Shown here: piece by piece, positions 43,777 to 53,395 of the stretch
Numbering within the stretch: the first letter of the stretch is position 1
How the letters are laid out: each line of letters opens with the position of its first letter
Assembly (NCBI GenBank): GCA_023423895.1
Contig: JAFAER010000013.1
Span: 1-64,000, forward strand
Direction: 5' to 3'
Source of the DNA: Pseudomonadota bacterium
GTDB taxonomy: Bacteria; Myxococcota_A; Polyangia; Polyangiales; Polyangiaceae
DNA: 64,000 nucleotides
Made by a program: the position numbers and the translations under genes
The notes under the pieces: model-generated
Database searches by the model: none
What the model was told of the DNA's origin: nothing
What the model saw: only the letters and a program-made list of their open reading frames with translations

Positions 43777-46007
43777 TGCGCTCGCGCTTCGTACCGTGGC
43801 TCTTTCCGTGCCTTCTTGCCGGCACCGCCTGCACGCGCACGCGGCCGGCGCCCACGGACGCGGGCTCGGATGGCGGCACGCCGTCGTTCGATGCGGTCGC
43901 GGTCGCACGCGCCGAGGACACGCGGAGGGCCAAGGACGTACCGCCCGAGGTCCGGACGAGCCACGACGTCGCCGCTCGCCGGCGGAGCGCCCGTGCGCTC
44001 GCGCGCATCGCCGACGCACAGAGCCTCGAGGGACTCACGGCCCATCTCGCAGACGAAGATCCGGAGACGGTGACCTGGGCCGCGTACGGGCTCGGCTACG
44101 CCTGCAAGGGCCACGAGGCCGAGCACGTCCCGATGCTCGCTGCGAGGCTGGCGAGCCTGCCCGCGTCTTCGGCCCCTCCACGTACCGAGGGGCGCGCAGA
44201 CGATCGCGCCGCGCTGGACCCACGCACGGCGATCGCGCGAGCCATCGGACGCTGCGGGAGCCAGGAGGCCGAGCAGGTGCTCGTCTCGTTCCTCACCGCT
44301 GCAAGCGCGGGCGCCATCGACTCCGCGCCCGCGCTCCTCGGTTTGGGGGATCTCGCCGTCCGCAAGAAGCAGCTCGGAGCCGATGCGATGACCGCATTGC
44401 TGGACGCAGCGGGAGACAAGGCTGCGCCGCAAGACCTCGCGTTTTATGCGCTCGGTCGATCGGAGCCGACCGAGGCGTTCGCGAAACGCACCAGCGACGT
44501 CGCGCGCGTCGCGCTGGGACGCCCGGGTGACTCGCGCATCCTCGCGATTCGCACGCTAGGTCGTGCCGGAAAGGCGAGCCCGAAAGAGACGGCGGTCGAG
44601 CTGGCGCGCGTCGTCGTCGACGCGAAGGGTTTCGGCGAAGGAGAACGCGCCGAGGCCGCACGCGCGCTCGGCGCGCTCGGAGGCGAAGGCCAACTCGCGA
44701 TCGCCGGCGCCATCGACGAGCTCACGCCGGACGCGAGAGATCCGATCGGAATCGCAAACCTGGCCGGCCCATCGTTTCATGTGCTTTACACACTCCTCGG
44801 TCAACTGGGCGCCGAGGCTCCGAAGAAGGCCGAAGCCGCGCTTGCGGTGCTCGCGACGTTGAAGCCCCCGTCCGCGCCGAAGCCCGGATTTGCGCGGCGG
44901 CTCGCGGAGATCCGCTGCTCCGCAGCGCTCGCGCTCGCCCGTGGCGCCTGGGAAGCGGACGTCCTCGACAAGTGTGATGCCCGCACCTCCGAGACGTCGC
45001 AACGCGCGCGGCTCACGTCACTCGTTCGCCGTCCGCTCACGCGCGATCGCCTGGCCGCCTTCCGGACCTTCGCCAACAGCGAGCACCTGCGCGTTCGCGA
45101 GGACGCCGTCGAGGCGCTCGGCTCGCATCCCGAGGTGGGCGAAGCCGCGATCGCCATCCTCGCCGATGCGCTCGGATCGAAGCACGCCGGCCTCGTCGCG
45201 ACGGCAGCGGAGGTGCTCCACGCTCACCCCGAGCGGGCCCTCGTGCTCGCCGACAGCGAGAAGCGCGCTGCGCTCGACCCGCGCTCCCCTCCTCCGACGG
45301 CGAATCCCGCTCAACAGATCGCTCCCTCCGTCGCCAAAGCGCTCTCGACGGCGCTCGCGGAGAAGTGGCCGGAAGATCGGTTCGAGACGCGCATAGCGCT
45401 CGTCGAGGCCGCCGCGAGCCTCCGTCATCCGCAGGCGAAAGAGACGGCGAGCGCGCTCTGCAATGACGCAAACCCGGTGCTCCGCGAGCGCGCGCTGAAG
45501 GCGCTTCGCACGCTCGGGGCTCCGGTGGCGGCGTGCGATGCACCCGACCGCGAGGTGAGCGGTGCGGCCGAGATCGGGAACGCGCTGTCACGTCCGACGA
45601 AGGTCGTCTTCGTGACGGACGGCGGCGAGCTGACGATCACACTCGAGCCGGAGCTATCGCCGATCACGGCAACGCGCATCGCCGCGCTCGCACGGTCGAG
45701 CTTCTACAAAGGCATCGTCATCCATCGGGTCGTCCCAGGGTTCGTCGTGCAGCTCGGAGATCCCGACGGCGACGGATACGGCGGAGCGGGCACGTCCTTG
45801 CGCTGCGAGACGTCACCGGTCCCGTTCGGTCCTTTGGACGTCGGAATGGCGCTCGCCGGCCGTGACACGGGCTCGAGCCAGATCTTCGTCACCCTCTCGC
45901 GGACGCCGCACCTCGACGGCGAATACACGCGCGTCGGGCGGGCGGAAGGCGACTGGTCGAGCGTCGCGCAAGGTGACGTCATCACCGATGTGCGCGTGAT
46001 CGAGTGA
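43776..46007 (+). CDS. HEAT-repeat lipoprotein fused to cyclophilin-type PPIase
   Basis: About 743 residues. The lipoprotein signal ends LLAGTAC. Residues 60-600 are helical HEAT-like repeats, for example SLEGLTAHLADEDPETVTWA and LVATAAEVLHAHPERALV. The C-terminal 150 residues are a cyclophilin domain: VVFVTDGGELTITLEP, IVIHRVVPGFVVQLGDPDGD, SSQIFVTLSRTPHLDGEYTR. The repeat scaffold would bind exported clients or assembly partners and present them to the isomerase. The start overlaps the YdcF stop, and 15 bases separate its stop from coaX. Confidence 0.88.
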   Translation: MRSRFVPWLFPCLLAGTACTRTRPAPTDAGSDGGTPSFDAVAVARAEDTRRAKDVPPEVRTSHDVAARRRSARALARIADAQSLEGLTAHLADEDPETVTWAAYGLGYACKGHEAEHVPMLAARLASLPASSAPPRTEGRADDRAALDPRTAIARAIGRCGSQEAEQVLVSFLTAASAGAIDSAPALLGLGDLAVRKKQLGADAMTALLDAAGDKAAPQDLAFYALGRSEPTEAFAKRTSDVARVALGRPGDSRILAIRTLGRAGKASPKETAVELARVVVDAKGFGEGERAEAARALGALGGEGQLAIAGAIDELTPDARDPIGIANLAGPSFHVLYTLLGQLGAEAPKKAEAALAVLATLKPPSAPKPGFARRLAEIRCSAALALARGAWEADVLDKCDARTSETSQRARLTSLVRRPLTRDRLAAFRTFANSEHLRVREDAVEALGSHPEVGEAAIAILADALGSKHAGLVATAAEVLHAHPERALVLADSEKRAALDPRSPPPTANPAQQIAPSVAKALSTALAEKWPEDRFETRIALVEAAASLRHPQAKETASALCNDANPVLRERALKALRTLGAPVAACDAPDREVSGAAEIGNALSRPTKVVFVTDGGELTITLEPELSPITATRIAALARSSFYKGIVIHRVVPGFVVQLGDPDGDGYGGAGTSLRCETSPVPFGPLDVGMALAGRDTGSSQIFVTLSRTPHLDGEYTRVGRAEGDWSSVAQGDVITDVRVIE

Positions 46008-46022
46008 TATAAGGAGCCCGCC

Positions 46023-46786
<764 letters not shown>

Positions 46787-46790
<4 letters not shown>

Positions 46791-47788
46791 CGTCTTCGCG
46801 TCCTACCAGCGTCATCGGCCTGTCGATGATCGCGCTGGGGCTCGCGATCGTCCTCGGCATCTCGTTCGGCACCGAGCCCGTATCGCTCGTACGCGCCTTC
46901 TCGGACGTGAGCTCGCTCGATCACGCGATCGTCGTCGACGTGCGCTTGCCGCGCGTGCTTCTCGGCGCCATTGCGGGAGCGGGCCTGTCGATCGTGGGGG
47001 TCGCGCTCCAGGCGCTGCTTCGCAATCCGCTCGCGGAGCCATACGTGCTCGGCGTGTCCGGGGGCTCGGCGGTGGGCGCGACGTTCGCCATCCTCGCCGG
47101 AGTGTCCGGAGCGACGGCGCTCGGCGCGTCGGTCGTACCGCTCTTCGCGCTCGCAGGCGGCGTGAGCGCCACGGCGCTCGTCCACATGCTCGCGTCGTCC
47201 GTCCCGGACTCGCGCGGGGCGAGCGTCCTTCTCGCGGGCGTGGTCGTCAACGCGATCGCCGCCGCGGCCATCACGTTCGTGAAGACGCTCGTCTCGCAGT
47301 CCAAGGCGCAGGAGCTCTTGTTCTGGCTGACGGGCTTTCTCGACGTCCCCTCGCGAGCGTCGCTCGTCGCGGTGTTGATCTACGTCGCGATTGGCGCAGG
47401 CGTGCTCGTGCGGGAGTCGGCACGGCTCAACGTGCTCGCGCTCGGAGACGCCGCCACGGAGCACCTCGGCATCTCGGTCCGAGGCGTCGAGCGCCGGACC
47501 TATCTCGCAAGCTCCCTCGTCGTCGGAGCCATCGTCAGCGTCACGGGCCTCATCGGATTCGTCGGGCTCCTCGTGCCACACGCGCTGCGTCGGCTCGTCG
47601 GTCCGGACGCGCGGTTGCTCATGCCGGCGTCGCTCGGCTTCGGTGGCGCGGCGCTCGTCCTCTGCGATCTCGTCAGCCGCGCGGCGTTTCGCTTCCTCCA
47701 CACGGAGCCTCCGGTCGGCTCCGTCACCGCGCTCATCGGCGGGACGCTCTTCCTGTTCCTGCTCAGGAGAACGTCGGGCCGGATCTGA
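46787..47788 (+). CDS. FecCD/BtuC-type ABC transporter permease (orphan)
   Basis: 333 residues with about nine to ten membrane helices, as in the iron-siderophore, haem and cobalamin importer permeases. Visible family segments are VDVRLPRVLLGAIAGAGLSIVG, then ALLRNPLAEPYVLGVSGG and GFVGLLVPHALRRLVGPD, the last being the ATPase-docking region. TTG at 46787 overlaps the coaX stop (TTGA). No binding protein or ATPase gene is next to it, so partners must lie elsewhere; a TonB-dependent receptor is about 7 kb away. Its stop meets the next gene's stop at a TGATCA palindrome. Confidence 0.9.
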
Positions 47789-49363
47789 TCACTCGCCCGG
47801 GGCCGGCACGACAGGCTCGGCCGGCGTCTCCGGCTCGGCGGGGGTCGCGGGAGACGCGTTCGGCACCAGCGGATCGACGGCCTCCTCGTGCTGCACCGGG
47901 ACGTGCTGGGCTACGGAGACGAGCGTCGTTCCGGCATCAACCGCGAACGGATCGTGATGGGACAGGGACGCCGACGGGGTCGCCCGGCGCGGCGCGGCAC
48001 GCGGCGGCGTCGCGCGTGGCGGAGTCGCCGGTGGACGTGCGGTCGACGTAGAAGCGGGCGAAGCCGTATCCGTCTCCGAACCAGGAGGCGCCGCAGGAAC
48101 GTCCGGCAACGAGTGGACCTCCGCCGGCGTCGGTCCTGGGGGAACGGCCGGCGCGAGCTCGACCGGCGGCATCACGGGCTCGCTCGTCGAGGCCGGAGCC
48201 CACGGCCATGGCCACGTCGACGTTGACGTCGACGAGACCAGAGCGCTCGCTTGGCGGCGCGCGTCGGGGCTGCCGACGAAGATCACGAGCAGCGCAACGA
48301 GCGGCGCCGCGAAGACGATCCGGCGCAGGGCACGCGACCGCTTCCTTGCTGGCGGCCCGAGCTCGTCCTTCGCATCATCGGAGACCGTGACCGTCATGGG
48401 CGTCGCGACAGTCTGAGCCGAGCTGCGATCGGCCTCGCCGCCGTCGCTCGACCGGATGGTGGCGGCGACACCTTCGAACGACGTCGGCGGGATCGTGCTC
48501 GTGACGTATCGGCCCAGCCAGGCGTCCACGTCTTCGCGCATCTCGTCCGCCGTCTGGTAGCGCTCGGACGGATCTTTCGCCATGGCCTTGCGGACGATGG
48601 CCGCAAGCGCGGGATCCACGGACGGCACCTTCGCGGTGAGCGGCTCGGGCTCGTCGAGCGCGACGCGGAACAAGAGATCGTTGACGTTCTCGCCCATCAG
48701 CGGCGGCTCGCCCGCCGTCGCTTCGTAGAGCATCACGCCGAGCGAATAGATGTCCGTACGCTGATCGATGAGGCTCGTGTGCCCACGCGCTTGCTCGGGC
48801 GACATGTAGAGCGGCGTTCCGAGCACCGATCCTGCGGCGGTCGCCTTCACGCGGGTCTCGTTCGCGGAGTCGAGGAGCTTGGAGATCCCGAAGTCGACCA
48901 CCTTGACGACGACCTCCCTGCCGCGTGTCGCGACGATGACGTTCTCGGGCTTCAGGTCGCGATGGATGACGCCGGCGCGATGCGCGGCAGCCAGCCCGTC
49001 GAGGATCTGCGACGCGATCGTCACCAACGTCCGCGGCGGGATCGTCCGGTCGCGCTCGAGGATGGAGGCGAGGCTCTCGCCCTCGAGGTACTCCATGACC
49101 ATGAAGCGCTCGCCGGTCGGAAGCTCGCCGAAGTCGAACACGTCTGCGACGTGATCGGACCGGATGCGCGACACGATGCGAGCTTCACGTTCGAAACGCG
49201 CGAGGATCTCCGGATCGCGGGCGACCACAGGATGGAGGACCTTCACGGCCACGTCCTTCCCGATGCGCTCGTTCACGCCGAGGTAGATCGTGCTCATCCC
49301 GCCTTCGGCGATGCGCCGAACGATCGCGTATTTGCCGTCGAGTACTTGTCCTTCCAGAGACAT
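47789..49363 (-). CDS. Hanks-type Ser/Thr protein kinase, membrane-anchored
   Basis: About 524 residues from the ATG at 49363 (MSLEGQVLDGKY); an upstream start would add basic low-complexity sequence. The kinase domain is complete: AEGGMS loop (residues 19-24), Lys41, HRD at 134-136, DFG at 157-159 and an SPEQ segment. A transmembrane helix (FAAPLVALLVIFVG) near residue 340 precedes a Pro/Ala/Thr-rich outer tail ending VVPAPGE. Substrate unknown. It lies 294 bases downstream of a PEGA-type gene on the same strand, so it may be a separate unit. Confidence 0.92.
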   Translation of the reverse strand: MSLEGQVLDGKYAIVRRIAEGGMSTIYLGVNERIGKDVAVKVLHPVVARDPEILARFEREARIVSRIRSDHVADVFDFGELPTGERFMVMEYLEGESLASILERDRTIPPRTLVTIASQILDGLAAAHRAGVIHRDLKPENVIVATRGREVVVKVVDFGISKLLDSANETRVKATAAGSVLGTPLYMSPEQARGHTSLIDQRTDIYSLGVMLYEATAGEPPLMGENVNDLLFRVALDEPEPLTAKVPSVDPALAAIVRKAMAKDPSERYQTADEMREDVDAWLGRYVTSTIPPTSFEGVAATIRSSDGGEADRSSAQTVATPMTVTVSDDAKDELGPPARKRSRALRRIVFAAPLVALLVIFVGSPDARRQASALVSSTSTSTWPWPWAPASTSEPVMPPVELAPAVPPGPTPAEVHSLPDVPAAPPGSETDTASPASTSTARPPATPPRATPPRAAPRRATPSASLSHHDPFAVDAGTTLVSVAQHVPVQHEEAVDPLVPNASPATPAEPETPAEPVVPAPGE

Positions 49364-49657
49364 TGCTCGACTCGACCTCGCTCGAACTCGTGATGGACGC
49401 ACGCCGCCTTGCCGCACAGCGCGGCAGAGACAGCCGGGTCAGGGCGCGCGAAACCTCGCAGCGGGCGTGCCAGTCCCAGCTGGGATCAGGCACCGTCACA
49501 TCATCGTCTCGTCTCGCGGAAGGACGGAGGCTTACCGGTTGTCTTGGATCGATCGGCAACGGATGTCGTGGCAAGGTCGCCCGATCGCGCGCTCAGCGAG
49601 GCAAAAGCCCCCGCGACACGGTGACCCGCTCGCGTCGCGATGCCGCGCGGCGCGTCT

Positions 49658-50557
49658 CTAGAAGCGGGCACCGAGCGACAGCCCGGAGCTCGTTCCTGTC
49701 GTCCACGGCGCTACGCGAAGGCGCGTCGCCGAGCTCGCGGCCCCCGTCGGCTCGAGGAAGTGCCAGAGCAGACCTCCGACGACGAGCGCAGCTCCTCCAG
49801 CGACGATCGCGTAGCCGAGGATCGGCTGCGAGTCGGCCTGACCGGCGTCAGCTTGAGCCTTCCGGAAGTCGGCATCGGTCTGCCCGTCGAGACGGGTGCA
49901 CGTCTTCGTTTCGGAGTTGCAGCCAGCAGGGCGATCAGGCGCGCTGATCGCCACCGCGGCCCCGACCACGATCCCGACCGCGCCGACGCCCGCGACGATC
50001 CACGGATACGGTGTGTGTCCGCGTTCCTGCGCGTGATCGCTCGAGCCGTCGCCTGGCTCGGTCGAGAGCGAAGGCGAAGCGCCGCCGCCCAGCGTCACGT
50101 TGATCACGCGGGCGCGCTCACCTTCTTTGATGAGCGCGACCTCGTCGAAAGGCGGATATCCGGCCATCTCGAAGCGGAATGTGTGTCGGCCTGGATCGAC
50201 GGTGACGGACTTTCCATCGAGCTTCGTCACGAGAGGCTCGCCGTCCATCGAGACCGCGACGTCGAACAGATCCCTTCCCTGCTTGTCGCGCGCGCCGAAG
50301 ACGACGCTCGGCAACGTCTGAGCGAGCTCCGAGTTCCACGACGCGCAGTCGTGCCGAACGAGCGTCGGGCAGCGGTCCACCCCGCACGCGAGGAAGTGCT
50401 CGCGTGCTTCACGGAGCTTTCCGGCCGCGCGCGCACGCTGGCCCTTCTCGGACGCCGCGATGCATGCCTGCACATCGGCGTGGGCCGCATGCGAGACGGA
50501 CAAGAGCGCTCCGAGCGCGATCGTTCCGGCGACGAGCTTTCGTCCGAGCATCACCAT
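49658..50557 (-). CDS. PEGA-like membrane protein (intact tandem copy)
   Basis: About 299 residues from the ATG at 50557 (ATG at 50551 is possible). A signal peptide ends near SHAAHADVQ. A TPR-like helical segment with Cys pairs (ACIAASEKGQRARAAGKL, CPTLVRHDCAS) is followed by a PEGA module (VSMDGEPLVTKLDGKSVTVDP, then RHTFRFEMAGYPP). Two hydrophobic helices (WIVAGVGAVGIVVGAAVAIS and ILGYAIVAGGAALVVGGLLW) flank a Cys-containing loop. It is homologous along its length to the preceding gene and its start overlaps that gene's stop (TGATG), which shows tandem duplication. Confidence 0.82.
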   Translation of the reverse strand: MVMLGRKLVAGTIALGALLSVSHAAHADVQACIAASEKGQRARAAGKLREAREHFLACGVDRCPTLVRHDCASWNSELAQTLPSVVFGARDKQGRDLFDVAVSMDGEPLVTKLDGKSVTVDPGRHTFRFEMAGYPPFDEVALIKEGERARVINVTLGGGASPSLSTEPGDGSSDHAQERGHTPYPWIVAGVGAVGIVVGAAVAISAPDRPAGCNSETKTCTRLDGQTDADFRKAQADAGQADSQPILGYAIVAGGAALVVGGLLWHFLEPTGAASSATRLRVAPWTTGTSSGLSLGARF

Positions 50558-51413
50558 CAGAAGCGCGCCCCCGTGGAGATGATACCGCCACCGGCAAGCG
50601 GCCTGAGACCTGGAAGGAAACGCGACGCGGTCGACGGGCTCCGTCCGCGGTCGTGTGTGAGGAACAGCACGGCAGCTGCGATGACCGCTGCGCCTCCCAG
50701 CCCTGCCGTCACGCCGGCGACGAGGCGCTGGTTGTCGATGTCGTCGACGGCGGTCTGCTCGCAGGTCGGCGCGCACGTGTCGCGCAGATTGCGTGCGTCG
50801 GCGTTCGCGTCGAGAGCGAGGTAGAGCGCCACGCCGAGGGCGGCGACTCCGACGGCCCCCGTCACGTAAGCCGCGATCGGCGGTGAAGCTTCTCGGTCGA
50901 CCGGCGGAGCGTTCGTCTCGACGGGCGCGGCTTCCCCGCCGAGCGTCACGGTCAAGATCCGGTACTTCTCGCCCTGTCGGATCACGAGCTGCTCCTCGAC
51001 TGCGGGAGTGTGCGCCGTCTCGAAGCGAACGTGTGGACGCCGGGATCGACCCGGATCGCCTTTCCGTCGAGGGTTCGCGTGACGACCTTGCCGTCGATCG
51101 ACACGTTCACGTCGACGAGGTCCTTGCCGCTCCGATCCCTCGCGCCGGGAACGACCGTAGGTGAGATGGCGAGCACCTCGCGCATCCACTCGGTGCAGTC
51201 CTGCTGGACCAGCTTCGGGCATTCATTCCGTCCGCAGACGAGGAGCTGTTCGCGCCCCTCGCTCAGCTTGCCGTCGTTGCGAAGCTGTTGCGCCTTCTCC
51301 GAAGCCGCGACGCACTGCTGCTTCTCGTCCGCATGAGCGGCCGATCCCGAGCCGATGATCGTGCCGAGGACGATCCCCAGCATCGCGCGCCTCCCGCCAC
51401 GCCTGCGCGGCAT
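50557..51413 (-). pseudogene. PEGA-like gene with a one-base frameshift (upstream tandem copy)
   Basis: The first part (51413 to about 51028) encodes a signal peptide, Cys-paired TPR-like segment and half a PEGA module ending VDPGVHTF; the rest (from about 51027 to 50557) continues the homologous sequence in another frame, starting RFETAHTPAVEEQL and including two hydrophobic helices. Adding one G near base 51027 joins them into a protein that aligns end to end with the adjacent PEGA gene (VDPGVHTFRFET against VDPGRHTFRFEM). It is either a true pseudogene, a programmed shift or a sequencing error. It lies 22 bases after a kinase gene. Confidence 0.75.
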
Positions 51414-51435
51414 GCGCCCATGGTAGAGCGAAACG

Positions 51436-53202
51436 TCATTTCTTGAGGCAGTGTTCTTTGTAGTGCTTCACGTTCTGGGCGTCGTACCAATACGGGGTCG
51501 AGCAGTCGTCCACCGCCGACGGCGTCGACTTCGCCCCGCTCTTCGTGCCCCGCGTGACGCTCGGTGCCTTCGGCGTGGCGGTAGCATGTACGGCTCCGGC
51601 GTCGATCACGGCCTCCACCTCTTCGACGGGCGCCACCGTCACCGTGATCGATGGCACCGGAGCGCTCGTCACCGCCGCGGGTGAGCCCGAAGGCTCCGTA
51701 ACGAACGTCGGGTCCGGAGGTGGCGCCACGGCCGTGGTGGGGCGCTTCGCGTAGCGGAAGACGAGAGCTGCTGCGAGCACACTGGCGCCGATCATCACGC
51801 CCAGGAGAACGGCGAGCATCGTGCGGCGTGCGCTCGCATCGTGGGCTCGCGTCATCGAGCCCGGCGTCGAGACGGAGATCGACGACGGCTGCGTCACGGG
51901 AGGCCCGTCGATCGGACCGCCGTAGGGCATGAATGGGGGGAGGCTCGGTCCCGTCGGCCGCCCGGTCGTGCGCTCGGGCCCAAAAGAGCCCTGCGGAGGT
52001 GTGAGCGCTCCTTGGGTCGGCGGCATCGAGCCCTGCCGAGCCGTGGGGGCTCCTTGCATCGGCCGCATCGAGCCCGGGAGAGGCGGTGCGGAGGGCGGAT
52101 AGCTCCCTCCTCGCAGCCGCCCGAGCGACGAGCTCGGTCCGAGGGTGGACTTCGCGTTGAGGACGGACATCACGTGGTTGTCGCGCCCCTCGACCGTCAT
52201 CGACGCGCTGCTCTCGATCTCGGCAATCATCGCAGCGCGAGAGGTCAACACATCGCGCGCGATGTGCTCGACCCAGTCACCGACCTCGGAGGTGGTCGCC
52301 GGCGGGCATTTGCGTTCGAGCTCGATCGCCATCTCGCGCGCGGTGGCGAACCGCGCCTCCGCCTGCATGCTGAGGGCGCGCAGGATCGTCTGGTCGAGCG
52401 CCTCGAGCGTGCGCATTTCATGGTCCTGGAGCGTCTGCTTCCGGCTGCGCATCAAGAACACGCTCGGCCGCTCGATCCGACCTTCGAGGACACGCGCGAC
52501 GACGGCGCCCTCGTTGTCGCCGGTGAAGAGGCGCTGGCCCGTGACGAGCTCCCAGAGCATGACGCCGACCGCGTAGATGTCCGTCTGCCGGCTCACCGCC
52601 GCGCCGCGAAGCTGCTCCGGCGGCATGTACGAGAGCTTCCCCTTGATCTGTCCTTCCTTCGTCGTCTGGACGCGACCGGCCGCTTTCGCGACGCCGAAGT
52701 CGAGCACGCGCGGAACGCCGTCGGTACCGACGAGCACGTTCTGGGGAGAGACATCGCGATGAACGATCCCGAGCGGATGACCGCGCTCGTCCTTGGCCTC
52801 GTGGGCCGCGTGAAGCCCGTGGAGGACTCCCGCCATCGTCGCGGAGAGGATCCGGAGCGGCAACGTCTGCTGCCGTTCGCGAAGCGCACGCGAGAGACGC
52901 GCGATCGACTCGCCCGGCACGTAGTCCATCACGAGGAACAGCTCGCCGCCGGTGGCGACGACGTCGAGCGTCGGCACGACGTTCGGATGACGGATCCGCG
53001 CCGCGAGCCGCGCCTCGTCGAGGAACATCGAGACGAACTCGGGATCCGACGCGAACTGCGCGTGTAGACGCTTGATCGCGACGGTTCGCGAGAAGCCGAC
53101 GGGGCCGAGCAGACGTCCGAGATGGACGGTGGCCATGCCACCGGCCGCGATGGCACCGTAGAGGGCATACCGCCCCACGACGCGGACGTTCTGTTCCGTC
53201 AC
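51436..53202 (-). CDS. Ser/Thr protein kinase with HRDVSPQN loop and Cys-paired tail
   Basis: 588 residues from a GTG. Catalytic features: AAGGMA loop (residues 19-24), Lys44, HRD at 148-150 in the variant loop HRDVSPQN, DFG at 168-170 and PPEQ segment. The Pro/Ser/Gln-rich juxtamembrane part contains repeated PMQGAPTARQGSMPPTQG-like units; one transmembrane helix (MLAVLLGVMIGASVLAAALVF) follows. The outer tail ends DCSTPYWYDAQNVKHYKEHC, a two-cysteine motif I recognise from myxobacterial kinases and PEGA proteins, probably a disulfide-stabilised peptide. It is the probable head of a kinase-PEGA-PEGA transcription unit. Confidence 0.92.
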   Translation of the reverse strand: MTEQNVRVVGRYALYGAIAAGGMATVHLGRLLGPVGFSRTVAIKRLHAQFASDPEFVSMFLDEARLAARIRHPNVVPTLDVVATGGELFLVMDYVPGESIARLSRALRERQQTLPLRILSATMAGVLHGLHAAHEAKDERGHPLGIVHRDVSPQNVLVGTDGVPRVLDFGVAKAAGRVQTTKEGQIKGKLSYMPPEQLRGAAVSRQTDIYAVGVMLWELVTGQRLFTGDNEGAVVARVLEGRIERPSVFLMRSRKQTLQDHEMRTLEALDQTILRALSMQAEARFATAREMAIELERKCPPATTSEVGDWVEHIARDVLTSRAAMIAEIESSASMTVEGRDNHVMSVLNAKSTLGPSSSLGRLRGGSYPPSAPPLPGSMRPMQGAPTARQGSMPPTQGALTPPQGSFGPERTTGRPTGPSLPPFMPYGGPIDGPPVTQPSSISVSTPGSMTRAHDASARRTMLAVLLGVMIGASVLAAALVFRYAKRPTTAVAPPPDPTFVTEPSGSPAAVTSAPVPSITVTVAPVEEVEAVIDAGAVHATATPKAPSVTRGTKSGAKSTPSAVDDCSTPYWYDAQNVKHYKEHCLKK

Positions 53203-53332
53203 GACCGTTCGATCTTACAGAGCTGTATCGCAGAAGTGAAAGGCACCGGGTCGCGTCCGTGCCGAAGCACCGGACACCTACACCGTGCTTTTGCTCACGT
53301 TCGCGCGTTCGGTCCCCGCGCTTCGCGCGCGC

Positions 53333-53370
53333 CAAAATGAAAAGCGAGCTCCGTTTGCACGGGCTCGCTT
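53333..53370 (-). terminator. Rho-independent terminator of the TPR gene
   Basis: On the minus strand, 26 bases after the TPR-protein stop, AAGCGAGCCCGT and ACGGAGCTCGCTT pair into a 12-bp stem (one bulge) with a 4-base loop, directly followed by TTTTCATTTT. Stem stability plus T-tract is the classic intrinsic terminator, rare in this high-GC window. Confidence 0.85.
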
Positions 53371-53395
53371 CTCCGGAGTGTGTCGTCGGCTGCCG

